DNA of 64,000 nt from Fasciolopsis buskii (GCA_008360955.1 LUCM01006819.1:231089-295088); one strand, 5' to 3'. Positions 48,101 to 61,054 are shown, numbered from the stretch's first letter. The notes: generated by a model not told the origin, from the sequence alone. Numbers and translations: made by a program.

Positions 48101-48279
48101 TGATTTAATAGTGCATCTAATCGGCAATGAATAACATTCGTATTGCATTGCATTGTATAGAATTTTCCGTAAAAATAATAATTTTGCTTTTAAGTCATAC
48201 AAAGTGAGGGTAAAAATAAGAAGTAAGACATTTACACTCACCCCTCTGGAAAAGCGTGAAAAACCAAACTCATCGAAAA
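45169..48279. other. mostly noncoding DNA, one long open frame
   Basis: The open frame at 46063-46509 (+, 148 codons) is one of the longest outside retroelements, but it has no ATG near its start, no recognised domain and no clear splice sites. No other feature was seen. Confidence 0.3.
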
Positions 48280-49545
48280 ATAAACAGAGCACAAAATGAG
48301 AGGATGCTCAGGAATCCCGCTAAAATACAGTCACTGTTGGTCAAAGTGCCTCTTAAATATGAAACAATGGAGTTCCTATAGATACTGATTCTAGTGGGTA
48401 TGGAACGAAAAGCGGAACGTGTTGTAATATGAAGGCGACATTTTGGAAGACCGTTGTGCAGAGGATGCGTGGGATCTGAAAGAATTTTGTGAGCAAATTT
48501 CCCATATGCTGATAATTGTTGATCACATAGATTGAGGGCTAACTCAGTTTTTGGTATGAAAAACACACGGTTAGTAACTGATAGCCCGCTGTTAAATAAT
48601 TTTAGTCTTTTCTAAGTAAATCTGGAAAAATAACAAGAGTACAATAAAGAAGGACTGGAAAAATACGTTGGTATGCAAATCCTACTTTGTTTCACCTTGT
48701 AATGTCGAAGCTTCCTGATTTGAAATGAAAAACGTCGGAGATTCTTTGCATATGTATAAATGTGAGAAATCCACTTCAGAATGTTATCAATAGTAACTCC
48801 TAGATATTTCACAGAATCGACTATGATAAGTGTTTTTGAGTTGATGAAAGATATTTTGGATGGGTAGGCTAACCGAGAGAGAGAGCGAGAGAGAGAGAGA
48901 GCAGATATTCGAACCATTTAGATGTGTCGAGATTCAAACAAGCTCGTGCGCAAAAATGGCAAACATAACAAAGGTTGTTGGGAAACCTCTGAAGATCATC
49001 GTTGTTCGAAACGGCTTCAGAGAGGGCAAAATCAATAACATACTAAAACTGATGACAGGTTGAGCTGGTTGATAGGTCATTTATGTGAGTGGGAAAGAGA
49101 AACGGTGAATGAACAGCACCCTGTAGCACGCCTGAATTATTAATCAACAGTTTTGAAGGTTCATTCGTGTGCTTTGAGCTCATATAGTAAAGTAACCAGG
49201 CAGTCACTTTAATAAAGACCTGGGACAACCAAATTTGTCCAGTTTGTGGAGTAGAAGAGACCATGGGACCGAATCGAACTGCGTTGAATAGTCTAGGAAC
49301 GCGCGACACACATTTCATCAATGTGATTAAGGACTTAAACATGTGGTGAATGGGGGAAGCGGCAGCATCCGAGCAGGATCTGTTAGATTTATAGGCAAAC
49401 CGAAGACGATTGTTAGGAGGATATATAGAAGAACGCATACGCTTAAGTATAATAAGCTCAGATAGTTTAAGACCAGATGTTCTACCAATGGAATGAAAAC
49501 GTTTTACCAAAGCAGTAGAACTGATAGATCTACCAACAACGCTGT
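48280..49545 (-). mobile_element. LINE retrotransposon remnant (jockey/CR1-like), 5'-truncated
   Basis: On the minus strand, from 49545 down, it reads a non-LTR reverse transcriptase. The N-terminal palm comes first (RSISSTALVKRFHSIG, SDAAASPIHHM). NSGVLQGAVHSPFLFPTHINDL follows, corresponding to the usual L-Q-G-x-x-L-S-P-x-L-F and I-N-D-L blocks. After a stop near 49043 the catalytic box reads YVID instead of Y-A-D-D. Further down are VKYLGVTIDNILKWISHI (the K-Y-L-G-V block, 48750-48830) and a C-terminal region (48300-48560). Several stops and frame changes show it is dead. It begins inside the RT, as expected for incomplete target-primed reverse transcription, and directly adjoins a BEL remnant. 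It contains a GA repeat (48874-48902). Confidence 0.85.
48874..48902. repeat. GA microsatellite
   Basis: A GAGAGA run broken once by GC, inside the LINE remnant. Confidence 0.9.
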
Positions 49546-49559
49546 GTTATTAACGTTAT

Positions 49560-50215
49560 ACCATCCATAATTCGCTTCAGACAGTTTACGCCTTACTGAG
49601 CGCACCGTGCTCTCCAATGCTCCTCTTCGGTGATGAGTATGAGGAGTGAAGCTCATCTACACTCCAATCTGCAAGAGCCTATCGAAAATCCTGCCGGTGG
49701 ACCAGTTCTCTACTAGGACTTATTTCGCGTTTAGCTCCAAAGCAGGTCATCCTGTTGTCACCAAAAAGTTTCAACTGTTGCTGCCTTAATCGACATGAAC
49801 CTCAATAGCGCTGTAATAAAAGAGGCGGCACTAAGGGAATGACAGACTTCTAAATGCAATGCACGTATCTGAAGACAAATAAAGCAACATCCGTATAGCC
49901 TTTTGGTCTTACAACCATGTTTCAATTGGAATGGATCACGGTGGTCTATTCCAACGAACTGCAAGGGGAACCAACCTTGTTGGGACCTGGTGGCTGCCAG
50001 CAGGACCTACGTATGTTTACCCACAGTCCGCAAGTACTTTCGGTATCTCCAACACCTTTTAAACAAGCGTCTGATTGCAGCTCCTCTGTGTACTATTTAA
50101 CATTTGCAGATTGTTCCAAGCATTTGAGATGTTCCTGTATCCCCTTCGAGAGAGTGCGATACCACCAGGTTGGGGTGCTCGTGGTCTAGGGAGGTCTGGG
50201 AATTATAACGGGAAG
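49560..50215 (-). mobile_element. second BEL/Pao remnant: integrase fragment
   Basis: On the minus strand, reading from about 50215, it parallels the integrase of the copy at 22.4-25.3 kb. The zinc-region remnant is followed by LRTVGKHT, then SQQGWFPLQFVGIDHRDPF (first catalytic Asp), YGCCFICLQIRALHLEV, SFITALLRFMS, and a broken stretch equivalent to STGRIFDRLLQ and THHRRGALESTVRSVRRKL. In the GALES block the catalytic Glu is preserved, but several stops and frameshifts separate the blocks. It is the same family but an independently decayed copy, missing RT and RNase H. Confidence 0.8.
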
Positions 50216-50347
50216 CTTCACAATTCACAATGACTGGAATAAGCGTGCCACAGAAGTTTATTTCAATGCGATATGGGATTGCAGTTAGAACGGAATCATT
50301 TGAAATAAAACCGATGTGACTACTTAGGTATAAATAGTAACCATTAC

Positions 50348-50665
50348 TCGTTTTAAAAACAATTCGAAAATCATTTTGGAGCGTTGGTTTGCTAGAGATA
50401 ACAGATCACTCAGTCTTTTGGCATTACACAGCATGAACATTGTTTCACCAGATAAAGGTAACTGATGCCTCCCAAATCTATTCCATGTTTTAATACGAAC
50501 GATTGATCCCAGTGGTAATGGATCTAATGTATTCGAGCACGCTGTTCCTGCAGACGAGGAAATCATTTTCACTTCGATGTCATGTAATTTAATATCTTCG
50601 TATCTGGTTCCTTCTAGTGACTCAGGCCGCAATATGGCGTAAATTACTGATAAATATGAATATAA
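50348..50665 (-). CDS. candidate exon, possibly OB-fold (POT1-like) protein
   Basis: On the minus strand, a strong acceptor TATTCCCTGCAG is followed by exactly 106 open codons (phase 0/0) and a donor CGA|GTAATG. The peptide alternates hydrophobic strands and loops: YEDIKLHDIEVKMISSS, then LDPLPLGSIVRIKTWNRFG. The layout, with a strand, a Leu-x-x-G-S-x-x-R-I block and further strands, resembles the second single-strand-binding OB fold of telomere protein POT1. That identification comes from remembered family patterns and is weak. It is not part of the neighbouring BEL fragment, whose homology ends near 50215. Other exons of the gene were not identified with confidence; minus-strand open text at 51115-51240 (YLTICEKITEGWIYQLKEG) may be one. 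Confidence 0.45.
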
Positions 50666-51959
50666 CTGCAGGGAATAATGGAAGCGGATATCATAGGGAT
50701 CAGCTTGAAGTAAGCGTCAGTTTGAATTTTATTTTTAAGAAGAGTAAAATGCTTGTGTTGGCATCGCCTTGCTGATTAGGTAATTGATTCTCACTTTGAG
50801 CGTGCAAACCTAGGTGAAAAACGAGACACCGATGTTTACCTACTGTCTGAGGCATCTGATTGCAAATACAAATAGAGGGCCATAGAAGGGATCGATGCAT
50901 TATCTGAGCAGAATAATGCTGCTTTGGTATTTTCGTGGCGTAACCGAGATTGGTAGCTGATCGGATTTCCTCTCCGCATGACCTATTCAATAGAAACGAC
51001 GCAGAAATGAAAACCTGTAGTATTTCATTTCAAGTAAAGCATTTTTTTCGCTGCGACGGACGGATATTCAGTATTCACATAACTAAAAACATTTTGAACG
51101 CGAACAAACACAGTTCCATGGGTGCGTGGCAAAATGGGATATGTATAAATTTTCGTTTCAGACCTTCTTTAAGTTGATATATCCAACCTTCGGTGATCTT
51201 CTCACATATAGTCAGGTACGGAAAAGCTGGAGGCTTGTATGCTCTGTTACATGCATAAACCAGTATAGAGAAGAATGACATTTCGTTAGATATTTTCGCA
51301 TTGGTTGCGGGAAATTAGTAACTCTTTTAGAGAACGTCCTTGATAGGATTTAACCTGTTGACAGACGATGAGTTCAACAAGTGAATTATTGAACTGAGGC
51401 GCAACAATGGGAAGGAAACTTGAAGGATCCCAAAATTATTCTGATATAATTCAGTAAGAGGCCGATATATATAACGGGTAACGTGTACGATTAATAAATT
51501 AAAAAACACGAACAAAACAAAACGTCTGGTGAGGTATACAGACATGCGGTGGAGTTTAAGACGCAAAACATCGAAAACAGGAGATTGATTTCAGGCAAAA
51601 TATATGGTTCACACAAGTTGTCTATCCAAAACGTTGGTCCACAACCGTGCCAATGAACATTGTCGAGCCTGGAAGAGTCAGGTTTTCCCTACTGACCAAT
51701 AATGCAGTGAAAGCGTCACTAAAACACGGTGTTCTGCACCGTTCATGAGGTAAAAGATAAGGCCTAAATCTTTCTTGGCATATGATAGAGAGATTATGTT
51801 CGTTTCAACCAAAATGAAAGGTCCACAAACTCATTCCGATCATCTAAAATGAAACCTAGCAAGTATACGGTAGACCAAGAACTACATCGTACATGTACCT
51901 GTTAAGGAGCTCACGGTCGTGATTTGCAGTGAAAGATGTTAAGCTAAAGAAAGAAACGG
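50666..51959. other. unassigned DNA, possible further minus-strand exons
   Basis: Minus-strand open stretches at 50700-50990 and 51075-51281 look partly coding, but their splice borders are not clear. No mobile-element signal was seen. Confidence 0.3.
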
Positions 51960-52340
51960 CGATAACATAGCACTTTGAAAAACCTCATTGATAGAGGTGA
52001 TTAGAGAGAAGGTGGTGCCATTTTAACGAGTGGTTTGCTGTCAAGTGCGGAAAGAAATGGTCATCAATTAATTGGGGTAAGATTCTATACCTGATTGGGG
52101 AAGAACAGAAGCACCGTGCGCCAGTTAGCGCAGTTGAAATCGTCCTTCTATTAAAGGAGGCAGATCATGACTCACTTGCCCGTCTTCCAATGCTAAAGAA
52201 ATGGAGCGTGTTCGGGTAAATAGGGCGTCAGTCATGGACCTGGAAGGTGGGTAGGCAAACTGGTGGGGCCACAAATACTTAGCAAAGATGCAAAATATAG
52301 AAGGACTACATTTTCCAATAATTTCCAAGCACTTCATGGA
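51960..52340 (-). mobile_element. second LINE reverse transcriptase fragment
   Basis: On the minus strand, 52340-52125 reads WPHQFAYPPSRSMTDALFTR followed by SLALEDGQ, the conserved P-x-Q-F-A-Y-R-x-x-R-S-T-x-D-A-L block of CR1/jockey-type LINE reverse transcriptases. Below 52125 the text is heavily broken, though AMLSPFLSL near 52000 recalls the L-S-P-x-L-F block. The ends are approximate. Confidence 0.65.
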
Positions 52341-52474
52341 GTCCCGATTGCTTTGCTTGGAGTTCAGATGGCAAACATTTCATCATCATTCAACGTGGAA
52401 CAGTAAGTTCATATCGTAGACCACTATTTAATCATCCACAGGCATGGATAATAGCAAGGCAGAATGGTAGATGC

Positions 52475-53850
52475 ATGGTGCATATACTGATAACAGATGC
52501 TAACAACTTTTTGAGCAAATGCAGGAATATGCTCACAGAGTACATAATTCTGTTGACATTACTACAAAACTTGCAAAAATGCGATGGGAAATTGTCAGAA
52601 AATAAAAGGCTATCATTAGCCAGGAAACTAGAAAATCTTGTAAAACATCCAAAAGAGACAGAGAACAGAAAAATGGTCAGTAGTCTCTCACTTCGACCAA
52701 TATCAGCCGAAGAACATAACCCAATAAGAAAAAAGACTCAAATTCAACTTGAGAGACGCTTCAAAAAAGGAGTACCTCGTGGAGTTGAAACAGGCATTTA
52801 AGTCAATGGGTTTCCCAAAGAATGCGACAAGCGAACGAACAGAAACTATAGTTCTTGAAAAAGCTAAACGACGTCGCCATGAAAGAGGACGAATCGAGGA
52901 TCTCATTTGACGCCACCGCACTGTTTACTTCCATTTGTCTGGGTCCAGCCAAGAAAACAACCAAAGAACTCCCACGAGAACATTACCTAGACTACCCACT
53001 GGAAGCACAAATGATTTATGAACGACTGGAAACGTGCATAGAAAATGTTTCAAATTTAACGATAAAGTGAATGAGCAAATCAAAAGAACATAGAAGGGCT
53101 CAATCATGTCGGAATTTCTCATTGCAGCGATAATACAAGTCCTGAAAAACACTTTACCACCAGGGATTCGGCCGAAAATTCGGTCAGATGTGTTGATATC
53201 TTCGTTATTTAAAAATGTCCAAATATTGAACAGACATACAAAATGATCAACATATTCATAAATATCAAATTTACCACGGAATCGAAAAAAATATTGAGAG
53301 CGGACATGCTGGCTAAAAGAATCTACAATGGCACACTGGATACAAGGCTCTATCATAGGCCAACTCGCAAAGATCAAATAGTGAGCTATCACAACAACCG
53401 CCAGAATAATCAGAAACGGTCATGCATTCGAACCCTATTCATGAGAGCCAACAATCATTGCAGCACTGGAAGACTATAAGGGCAATAAGATAACTATCTG
53501 TCCAACATGTTCGAGAAAAACAAACTTCCAAAGAGCTTCATAAGAAGAACCGTGCACTCAGTGAACAATTAAACGGAGGGAAGGGACTAGTCAAACAGAA
53601 CGATCATTCTCCCATACATCAAAAATATATCTGAATTAGTCGTAAGATTACTCCAACCCCAAGGTAGCACAGATTCTCACAAACCGTCCCAGTCACTGAG
53701 AAGGCATATCAAAACCAAAAATGCGAATGAAAACACGTCGTTTACAAAGTCAAGTGCATGGATTGTAACAGGTGCTATTTAAATCAAGCCGAGAGCAAAG
53801 TAAATACTCGAATGACTGAGCACAAACGAGCTACTTGTTCTCTAGCCGTG
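52475..53850 (+). mobile_element. second Penelope-like element remnant
   Basis: A coding-like N-terminal part (52475-52800) is followed by RISFDATALFTSICLGPAK (motif A, about 52895-52950), a degraded motif B region, and KNTLPPGIRPKIRSDVLISS, where the Y-V-D-D box is lost. Then come ILRADMLAKRIYNGTLDTRL with RPTRKDQIVSYHNN (53300-53390), and a GIY-YIG remnant VYKVKCMDCNRCYLNQAE plus TRMTEHKRAT (53740-53835). The order is the same as in the element at 25.3 kb, but this copy retains more of the RT N-terminus and is far more degraded, with many frameshifts. Confidence 0.82.
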
Positions 53851-56800
53851 GTGCGGTTGATGGTTTTATCGGCACCATTCTATACTTTCAGAATAACAGG
53901 ACATCTTACGCTGCTTCACTCACAGGCTTACACCATTCGTATGTCACTGCAACGCATCAGTCAATAAACACGTGCAGCTCGGTCAGCTACTACTATAGCG
54001 GCTTCAATTCTTTTACTATCCTCTCGTTGAGGAGACGTTCGTTCAACTCAATCATAGAAACGCTGGCCTCAGATTTGGTATTATGCCGTTTGGACGCATT
54101 ATCTCTGGATTCATGTTTCAAAAATATTTATAGGGACTTGTCGATTGTTCAAAGCGTCCCTAGAAGATCCTCCTCCATCTTTGTATGTGTCGCCATTGTC
54201 CCCATGCTCCATGTAATTGGCTTTGAAACAGTGCACTATTTGTGGCCTGTGTAAATCGATCAGCGATTGCAACTCGATTCGCCTAATGCTACAATTCACA
54301 AATTCTTGATAGCAGCTGGAAACCTCAGATCGACGCGTGGCCCAACTTTCTAGGAAACCCATTAGAAGACAAGATTGTTTCGCAAATTCTACGGTACTAT
54401 TCGAGAGCTACAAATTTTATGCACAGCGATCAAAAATTTGAAAGTGAATCTCGGTAACCCTGCAACCGAAGATTGGTCAAAAACAGGAAAACAATTTGTG
54501 AATGGTCAACACTCGGTGTGAAGGAATAAATATGAAGCATCTGATTTGAGGGTCAAGCAAATACAAGAGCTTCTGTACGCTCGATCGAGCCCAACAAACA
54601 GGTTACTGAGGGTAAGAGCCAAAATGCAACGAAAACGAACTGAACGTTCACAGTCGATGAACATGGGCTATAGTGCAAAAGTGGACTGTAACAAGGAAAC
54701 CCGCCTTAATTCAGGGCAACTTGTGACTAGACCAAAAGTCCGAAAAATGATCTCACCCAGAAAGCGCGAGGACGAAATATGAAGGTAACGCACGGGATAT
54801 AAGCGACGATCAAAATCAGTGTTATTGCGAGGACAAAAATAATCCGTTAACGAATAGAGGAAATGGAGAAGAAATGAGGTGAAAATTTATCAGTGAATCA
54901 CGATGTTGCAGACTGTACATTCATGATCAGCACATGTACAAGTCGGCCATTTCGCTGTCGCTGACACCCACGCCTGAGAAAGATTGATTGGTGGTCTATG
55001 ATTTGCGATGTTCAGTAAGACAAATCTTCCCAGCCATTCATGGATGAGTATTAAGTGTTCACGAGTTGAAGCTTATCGTCAGGTGAATTTGTGTTGGCAC
55101 TAGCTCACGTTTCCGGTTTTCATGGGGTTTGGATCGCAAATGTTTATATATATACAAATATGTATGAATACATATACATATATATACATCGCTCTGGTCG
55201 ATGGACTCCTGAGTGGGTATATATCGAGATTTTGAAGAAAACCTCTGAAAAAGGATTACTGTTTACAGCATTCTGCTGGGAGTTTCTGTCCATGTGCTCG
55301 AATCAATGTAGAAAGAGGTCACCTGTGCTGAAGCTTCACAAGCGGAGGCTATTTCTACCACAGTAACGTGCAGATTTTGAGTTGTGCATAAGATAAGCGC
55401 TTTTAACACTTGATGCTACCGCATCTCACTTAGTTCAACTGCAAAGCATCGAAGGTTTTCTGTTTTCGGCTTCCAAAGACCTTTGTCAAATTAGTATTAC
55501 TGGAACAGGATTGGAGAATTTCCCCAGTAATTTGTATCCAGCTAATCGCACAGCATCCTACTGCCAGAGACAACAGGGACAATTCACAAGTGCATTCGTG
55601 GCGTATGCTTGTTCATCGATATGTCGATATTATCAAAAATTTCATATTTCACAGTAGATGAAACAGTTTTCAGTGATCTCGCATGTTGAACCCAAAATAC
55701 CAACCTATCCAATGGCGAACCTCCTGGTCGCACTGGGTCAGAGTTGGCATAACCCAATAGTCAAAATTACCAGTGTGCGACAAGCCCAAAACTTCAGTGA
55801 ACCTATGTTTATCAGAATGCATCTTCCAGCGCTTTCCACATGCACACGTAGCTGGCCCTGAGTGTCATTCTACCTTGACACTAACCCGCACAACCTTTCA
55901 CCCGTGTCACTCCACTTCGTGGGCATTTGTGTGAAACTTTTCGTCTATCTCAACTCACCGTTTTCTTCACAATTTATTGTGTAACAGTGATTCACATGAA
56001 AGAAAGAAGAGTAAACTGAGTGATTACCCTTTATGACATGCCTTGGTTCTATCTTAACCTATTGGACAAAAGGAAAATCATAGCTAGTCAACGTTTAATG
56101 TCACAAATTAGAACAACCTATTGATTATAGTGTTCCTATTGTTAACCATCGACCAAAGGATAACGCAACGCAAAATGATATGCTCTAGTTCGACAGTATC
56201 GTCTGCCTGATCAAACGATTTAAGTTGCACTTGAATGCTAAAGAACCGCGCCGGAATGTTCCGGTTGAGTAGATTGATGGATGACTATTTTTTACGCGCA
56301 TTTGGCTTGGTGACGTACCAACATCATGAATCTGGTCGAATAGTATGGGCGCTACAACTGGATTGAAGTGTGTAGAAGAGAGATTAGGGGCAATATTCAT
56401 TGCGCGTTCTCTCAATTGGCATGGGCATCCTCCACTGTGCTCTCAAAATTAATTTGGGGTTGCGCTTCAACTCCTCTGGCCCTGGACGACAAAATAACCA
56501 ATATAACACATTCTTGTGTATTCAGGTTATACATGTAACAATACAAATCCTTTCCCCGGCCATATTTTTATTTGACTAACCCAACCTTTCCAAAAGTGGA
56601 TTTTTTCAAATATAGAGTGATGTAATGACATGAGTACGAATCACTGAAAACGGGCTTGTTCGCCAAGTCGTGTCTTCTCAATAGGCATTTTTGCTCTCAC
56701 CCTGAATGATCTATGCTGGAGTTCCATCTTGCTATCCAACAGTTCAGATTTCTTTCAACATTGGAAATGTTGAGCTGACTACAGACTTAGTCACCGGTAA

Positions 56801-58972
56801 GTTGATATTTCGTCAGGTGTAATCTGCAGATAGCCCAACGGTCATTTAGTTAATGTTACTCCGGTGGTCACGGATGGTTGTTCTACGCTCATCTAAGCTT
56901 GCAGATAAATGCATATGCACATAGTGCAGCGATAGTATTTCGGTATTTCAAACGTGCACGACAGTCACCAAATTGAAATCTGGGAAACAAACATGTTGGC
57001 AGCAATCAAACCAACACCAAGTACTATCGATAATATCAGCAACGCCGAATCGGATTTTTATTTGATATTTCAACATTATCGCTAACGTCGACAATCCAGA
57101 TAGTGCCAGCATTCCAGATATCATGTGATTTGTGAAATTTGAGGAGTTTAGGATCAACCCATTTCACATAAAATGTTCCCTATTTTGCTTGACTGTCATC
57201 CGCTCGAGGTTGACTTTCATAGGGCAATAATGGCACTGTTCGGGTGAAACAATGTTCATCATTTTTGTACCGGATAATTGTTGGGCAGCTCTTTGAAACA
57301 ATAGATGCTTCGATAACGATAGATGAGTGCGCTGAATGAGTGGAATCAACCTGGCATCCAGCATGATGTGTACATGATTTGCCTTCAAACACGCTTACAG
57401 TTTCTTGAAATGTAGGTTCATAGTCAAACAAAGTATTAATTTACTTTACAGTCCATTTTCCAGGGATTTTAAAAAAAACATGCCAGGATTGTGTTGTTTA
57501 GTGCTCAGTCGTGGAATAAAAGCCAGCCAACTTTAGACGTTTTTCTAATTTGTTGCTCGTTGACGGCCCTATCAAGTCATTTCGAGGACGTATGTGCCTG
57601 CTTGCGATCGAATGAAATTACCACAATTTTCTTCGCCCTAAATGCTGTCAAACAAGTTCGGTTTTGTCGTAAGCCACTATTCGATATGAGTAGCTCGTTT
57701 TAGCCTGTTAGACTGGTCTCCTGTTGACTTTCTCAAAGGCACACCCGATAATTCCATCATCTCGACCCTTTGTGTGAATTTGTACCCAGGGGCGCTATTT
57801 GATGTCCCAACACACTGTTGACTGAACGTTATACATGGGTCACACATATGTGCTAAATTTGTTTAGATGATAAACTTAGTTTGAAAATACTCAAAATGAA
57901 AACAAAGTTACAATTCGATTTATGAAAATATTGCCTGCGAAGCGCCAACTATCCGTTCATTTACTCATCAGATCGGCAGGTTATGAACTCCGACACTAAT
58001 GTTAAGATCAACAACGACACCGAGGTGCATATGTTGTGGTTGGGCGCACGCCAATGTACGAATATTGGTTCTTCTGCTGTTTGTATATTTCCCATTTTCC
58101 GATTGACACTTGAGAACGAAACGTTTGAATTTCGGATGGAACTGGTGTTTGGCCTCCGTAATTTTTGTGTCAAGGAGTTGTTGACAGTCGGAACTGTCAC
58201 AATCAGGATTCCTTCCGCTAATATATTTGTTCCAACTTAATCTACGAGCCAAACACGTTCGCTAGCAGCTACAAATTTTTTGAAACATTCCCATGGGCAT
58301 ATGTCTAATACTTCCAGGCTCAAATATGTTTGCATTCCATAGGTTCGCCATATCAAATAAGAACCTTCAGAAACAAGATGCATTTTATCCCAAACAAGTG
58401 AATTTTAAGGCAAACGGATTGCTGACATCTGGGAAAATGTAAAAGTAACAAAACCGGAAAATTCCAGTCAGAATATGGGAAACATTATTGACAATCAATG
58501 TCCGTTTCTCGAAAACGGCCAATTAGATCCCGCAGTACAGATGCGTAAAACTCATTCGCTTTTTCGCGGAAAATTGTTTGCTGGGACACCTCCTCTTCCT
58601 AATGTTTTGCGTAAAGATCCTTTGAAAACTCTTAATACCTATTACAGCAGTTTTCTGGAATGTCTTATTGTTCGTCCTCATCTTATTGGGTTAGCGTAGT
58701 TTCTGAATTGGCCCAGCTGCTGGTTACTCTTAAAAAAATCATCCATCAAAACCTTCGCTACCGCCGTGGTATTTTCACAAACATTACTGAATCGAATATG
58801 GATCTGCATCTCAATTCTTTGGTTAAATTGGAGATAGACAAATATGATTGTGGTGGTTTTGTCCAGCATTGTGCATTTGCGAGATTTACTAAATTTAATG
58901 GTGGAAAAAATCACATCCAGATGGCTTGTGACCGAAGCACAACGGACAAAACAGCTTCGAACATACCAGCAG
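53851..58972. other. mostly noncoding DNA
   Basis: Short ORFs only. It includes a TA-rich microsatellite (55144-55188). The open frame at 54546-54782 is rich in Arg and Lys and may be a remnant of the adjacent element, but this is not certain. The frame at 58475-58699 has no known domain. Confidence 0.4.
55144..55188. repeat. TA/ACATA microsatellite
   Basis: Irregular alternating TATA/CATA tract. Confidence 0.85.
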
Positions 58973-59383
58973 TTCAATCTCCTACTACTAACATGTACCA
59001 AGTAATCAGGCTGTGTAGGTCATATCCAAAGCCTTCGTTGTACTTAGGCTACCTGCAGAGAAGTCATCTATCAGTAGGGGTCGATCGCTGTGAGGTAACG
59101 GACAGTAACCGTGCAAACCAGTGACGGATAGGTGCAACATCATGTGGTGAAGTTCAACAAACCGTTCAGAGCCTGCCCAGTAGCGTAATGGCTAAGGCGA
59201 TCGACTCACAATCGTTCGTCCCGGGTTCGCGTCCCAGTTGGGGCGCGGTGGATATGCACTGCTGATGATTCCTAACAAGGATGAAACAGCTGCACAGTGC
59301 TTCCATGGTTTCTTTATGGCGAGTTGAGCGATGATATCACATGGTGAATTATTTCATGTAAACATTCAATCTCCTACTACTAA
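58973..59383 (+). mobile_element. tRNA-related SINE-like insertion with 19-bp target-site duplication
   Basis: The direct repeat TTCAATCTCCTACTACTAA occurs perfectly at 58973-58991 and 59365-59383 and flanks 373 bp. Inside, a tRNA-like segment has A-box TAGCGTAATGG (59181-59191) and B-box GGTTCGCGTCC (59224-59234), with the 43-base spacing of a tRNA promoter. It is followed by GGGGCGCGGTGGAT. An older copy of the same unit is at 1645-1990, and similarity covers sequence on both sides of the tRNA-like part. The tRNA-like promoter lies about 190 bp from the left end rather than at the 5' end, which is unusual for a SINE. The perfect duplication points to a recent insertion by a LINE-type endonuclease. 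Confidence 0.8.
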
Positions 59384-59400
59384 AAAATATATATATATAC
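59384..59400. repeat. A/TA-rich tract at the right edge of the insertion
   Basis: A short A run followed by TATATATATATAC directly after the right target-site copy. Confidence 0.8.
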
Positions 59401-61054
59401 GGTTTTGTTGAGGTGAATTGTCGTTAATTAGAAATTGCCTTGATTAAGCCATCATGTTGTCCGTACACGCAACTTTGGGGGAGGGGGTAGATTGTTCCAA
59501 ATTTGGCGGTGAGATGCAAACATCGCCTTCATGGGGACATAATTGACTCAGTTGGCTGATACCAGGCTGTCATGCAAAACATCCACGAGATTTCGGTAAT
59601 CGAATTAGGGATTGCTGACGAATCCTCGAGTGACCGAGAGTTATTCAGAACTCATCTCGAGTGGCATTGGCACAAAAAATCTCATCCACGTTTGCTAAAG
59701 CAGATTGAATTACTCTGGCGCATTGCACATGCGTTCAAACAACATCATGTCTTGTAGGCTCATAAGTGAGTTAATAACAAAACTCAGTCTGGACGGTCAA
59801 GTGGTTTTGGTACTCGTGTGATTGAAACCTATGCCAAAACAAATAAGAGTTCGATCAAAAGCATGTTCTGAATCCATAAATGTGGTTTAGAATTAACGAC
59901 AATCCACGATTGATTCACACTATCAAATACAGATTAAAAGAACAATGTAATTGATCTGATTCCAACGGTATAAAGACAAATTGGGAGTGGACGTTGGGGC
60001 AGGTGAGTCGATCATGCATTTCATAAAATAATTCCTATGGCATGAACCATTTAGCTGAACATTTGATCACAGTATTTAGACTCTGATTCATCTTCCTTGT
60101 TCAGTACTCGATATCCATGTCTGCAAACTTACGTAACTCCGCGTATGGACGACCGGTTGCATAGACATGAATTATCAATCATGAATGCAGCAGGTTCACG
60201 CTGCGTGCCTAACAGAAGACCAATTCCTATTTCTAATCTCAAATTGTGGGTTTTACTCCCTAAGTCAGTCTGACTAACGCACTCGCATGCCAACCGAAGT
60301 TGAACAACAATCAGATACAACACTGGAATAACTCGTGAATGAAGGCGAACATTTCACTAGTCGGAAACACGATCCAACCGTGGTCAAAAGCGGAAGAAAC
60401 CAAGCCCATTTTAATGCTGTCAGAGCTCTCAAGCCGTCCATGTCAACTCAGAGGTCGTATGCATGTCGGCAGTCCAGGTCGTCCAATCCGCAATATGGCA
60501 CAACCGACTTAACCGCGATTGGGCATGATCGACCGTACGTCGATCACTGAATGTCAGGCCGATGTCATAAATATTTCCATTAGATTATTGCTAACCACGT
60601 CTGCTGTATATGCAACATAAACTCCATCTGATGTACAACCGCTAAGTGAACCTAAAATAACCAGTTAATGGAACCCATCTCCTCTATCCGACATATACCT
60701 CTCCCGCAAGAACCGAGTTGCACACAATTTGATAAAATCCAGTCTTGCAACAGTGCACAACACTTAAACTTTCCGAAACGAAATACCAACACGTCTGTCT
60801 TATCGTTCGAACTATTTCGGGATGAACAGTCCGTGCTGCGAGTGAGCATAATGTGAAGCATAGCGGAACGTGTGGCAATTCCTCTACACATATCCCATTC
60901 TCACCACTACCAAGTCGAATCGATCGATTTGCCAGTGCTCTACGGATTCCAGTGTTCTATTTTCACCCAAAAACGATATTTGCCATAGTAGAAAAAGGAG
61001 ACAAATCACGTCCGTTTGGGTTGTAACTATTCAAATCTAGTCAGGTTTGGCCAG

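Noticed and set aside
52925..53392. 155-codon minus-strand ORF
   Set aside because: It is antisense to the Penelope-like remnant, whose protein blocks are on the + strand.
59171..59245. Functional tRNA gene
   Set aside because: The A and B boxes are good, but the acceptor and T stems do not pair properly, and the segment lies inside a duplicated mobile insertion.
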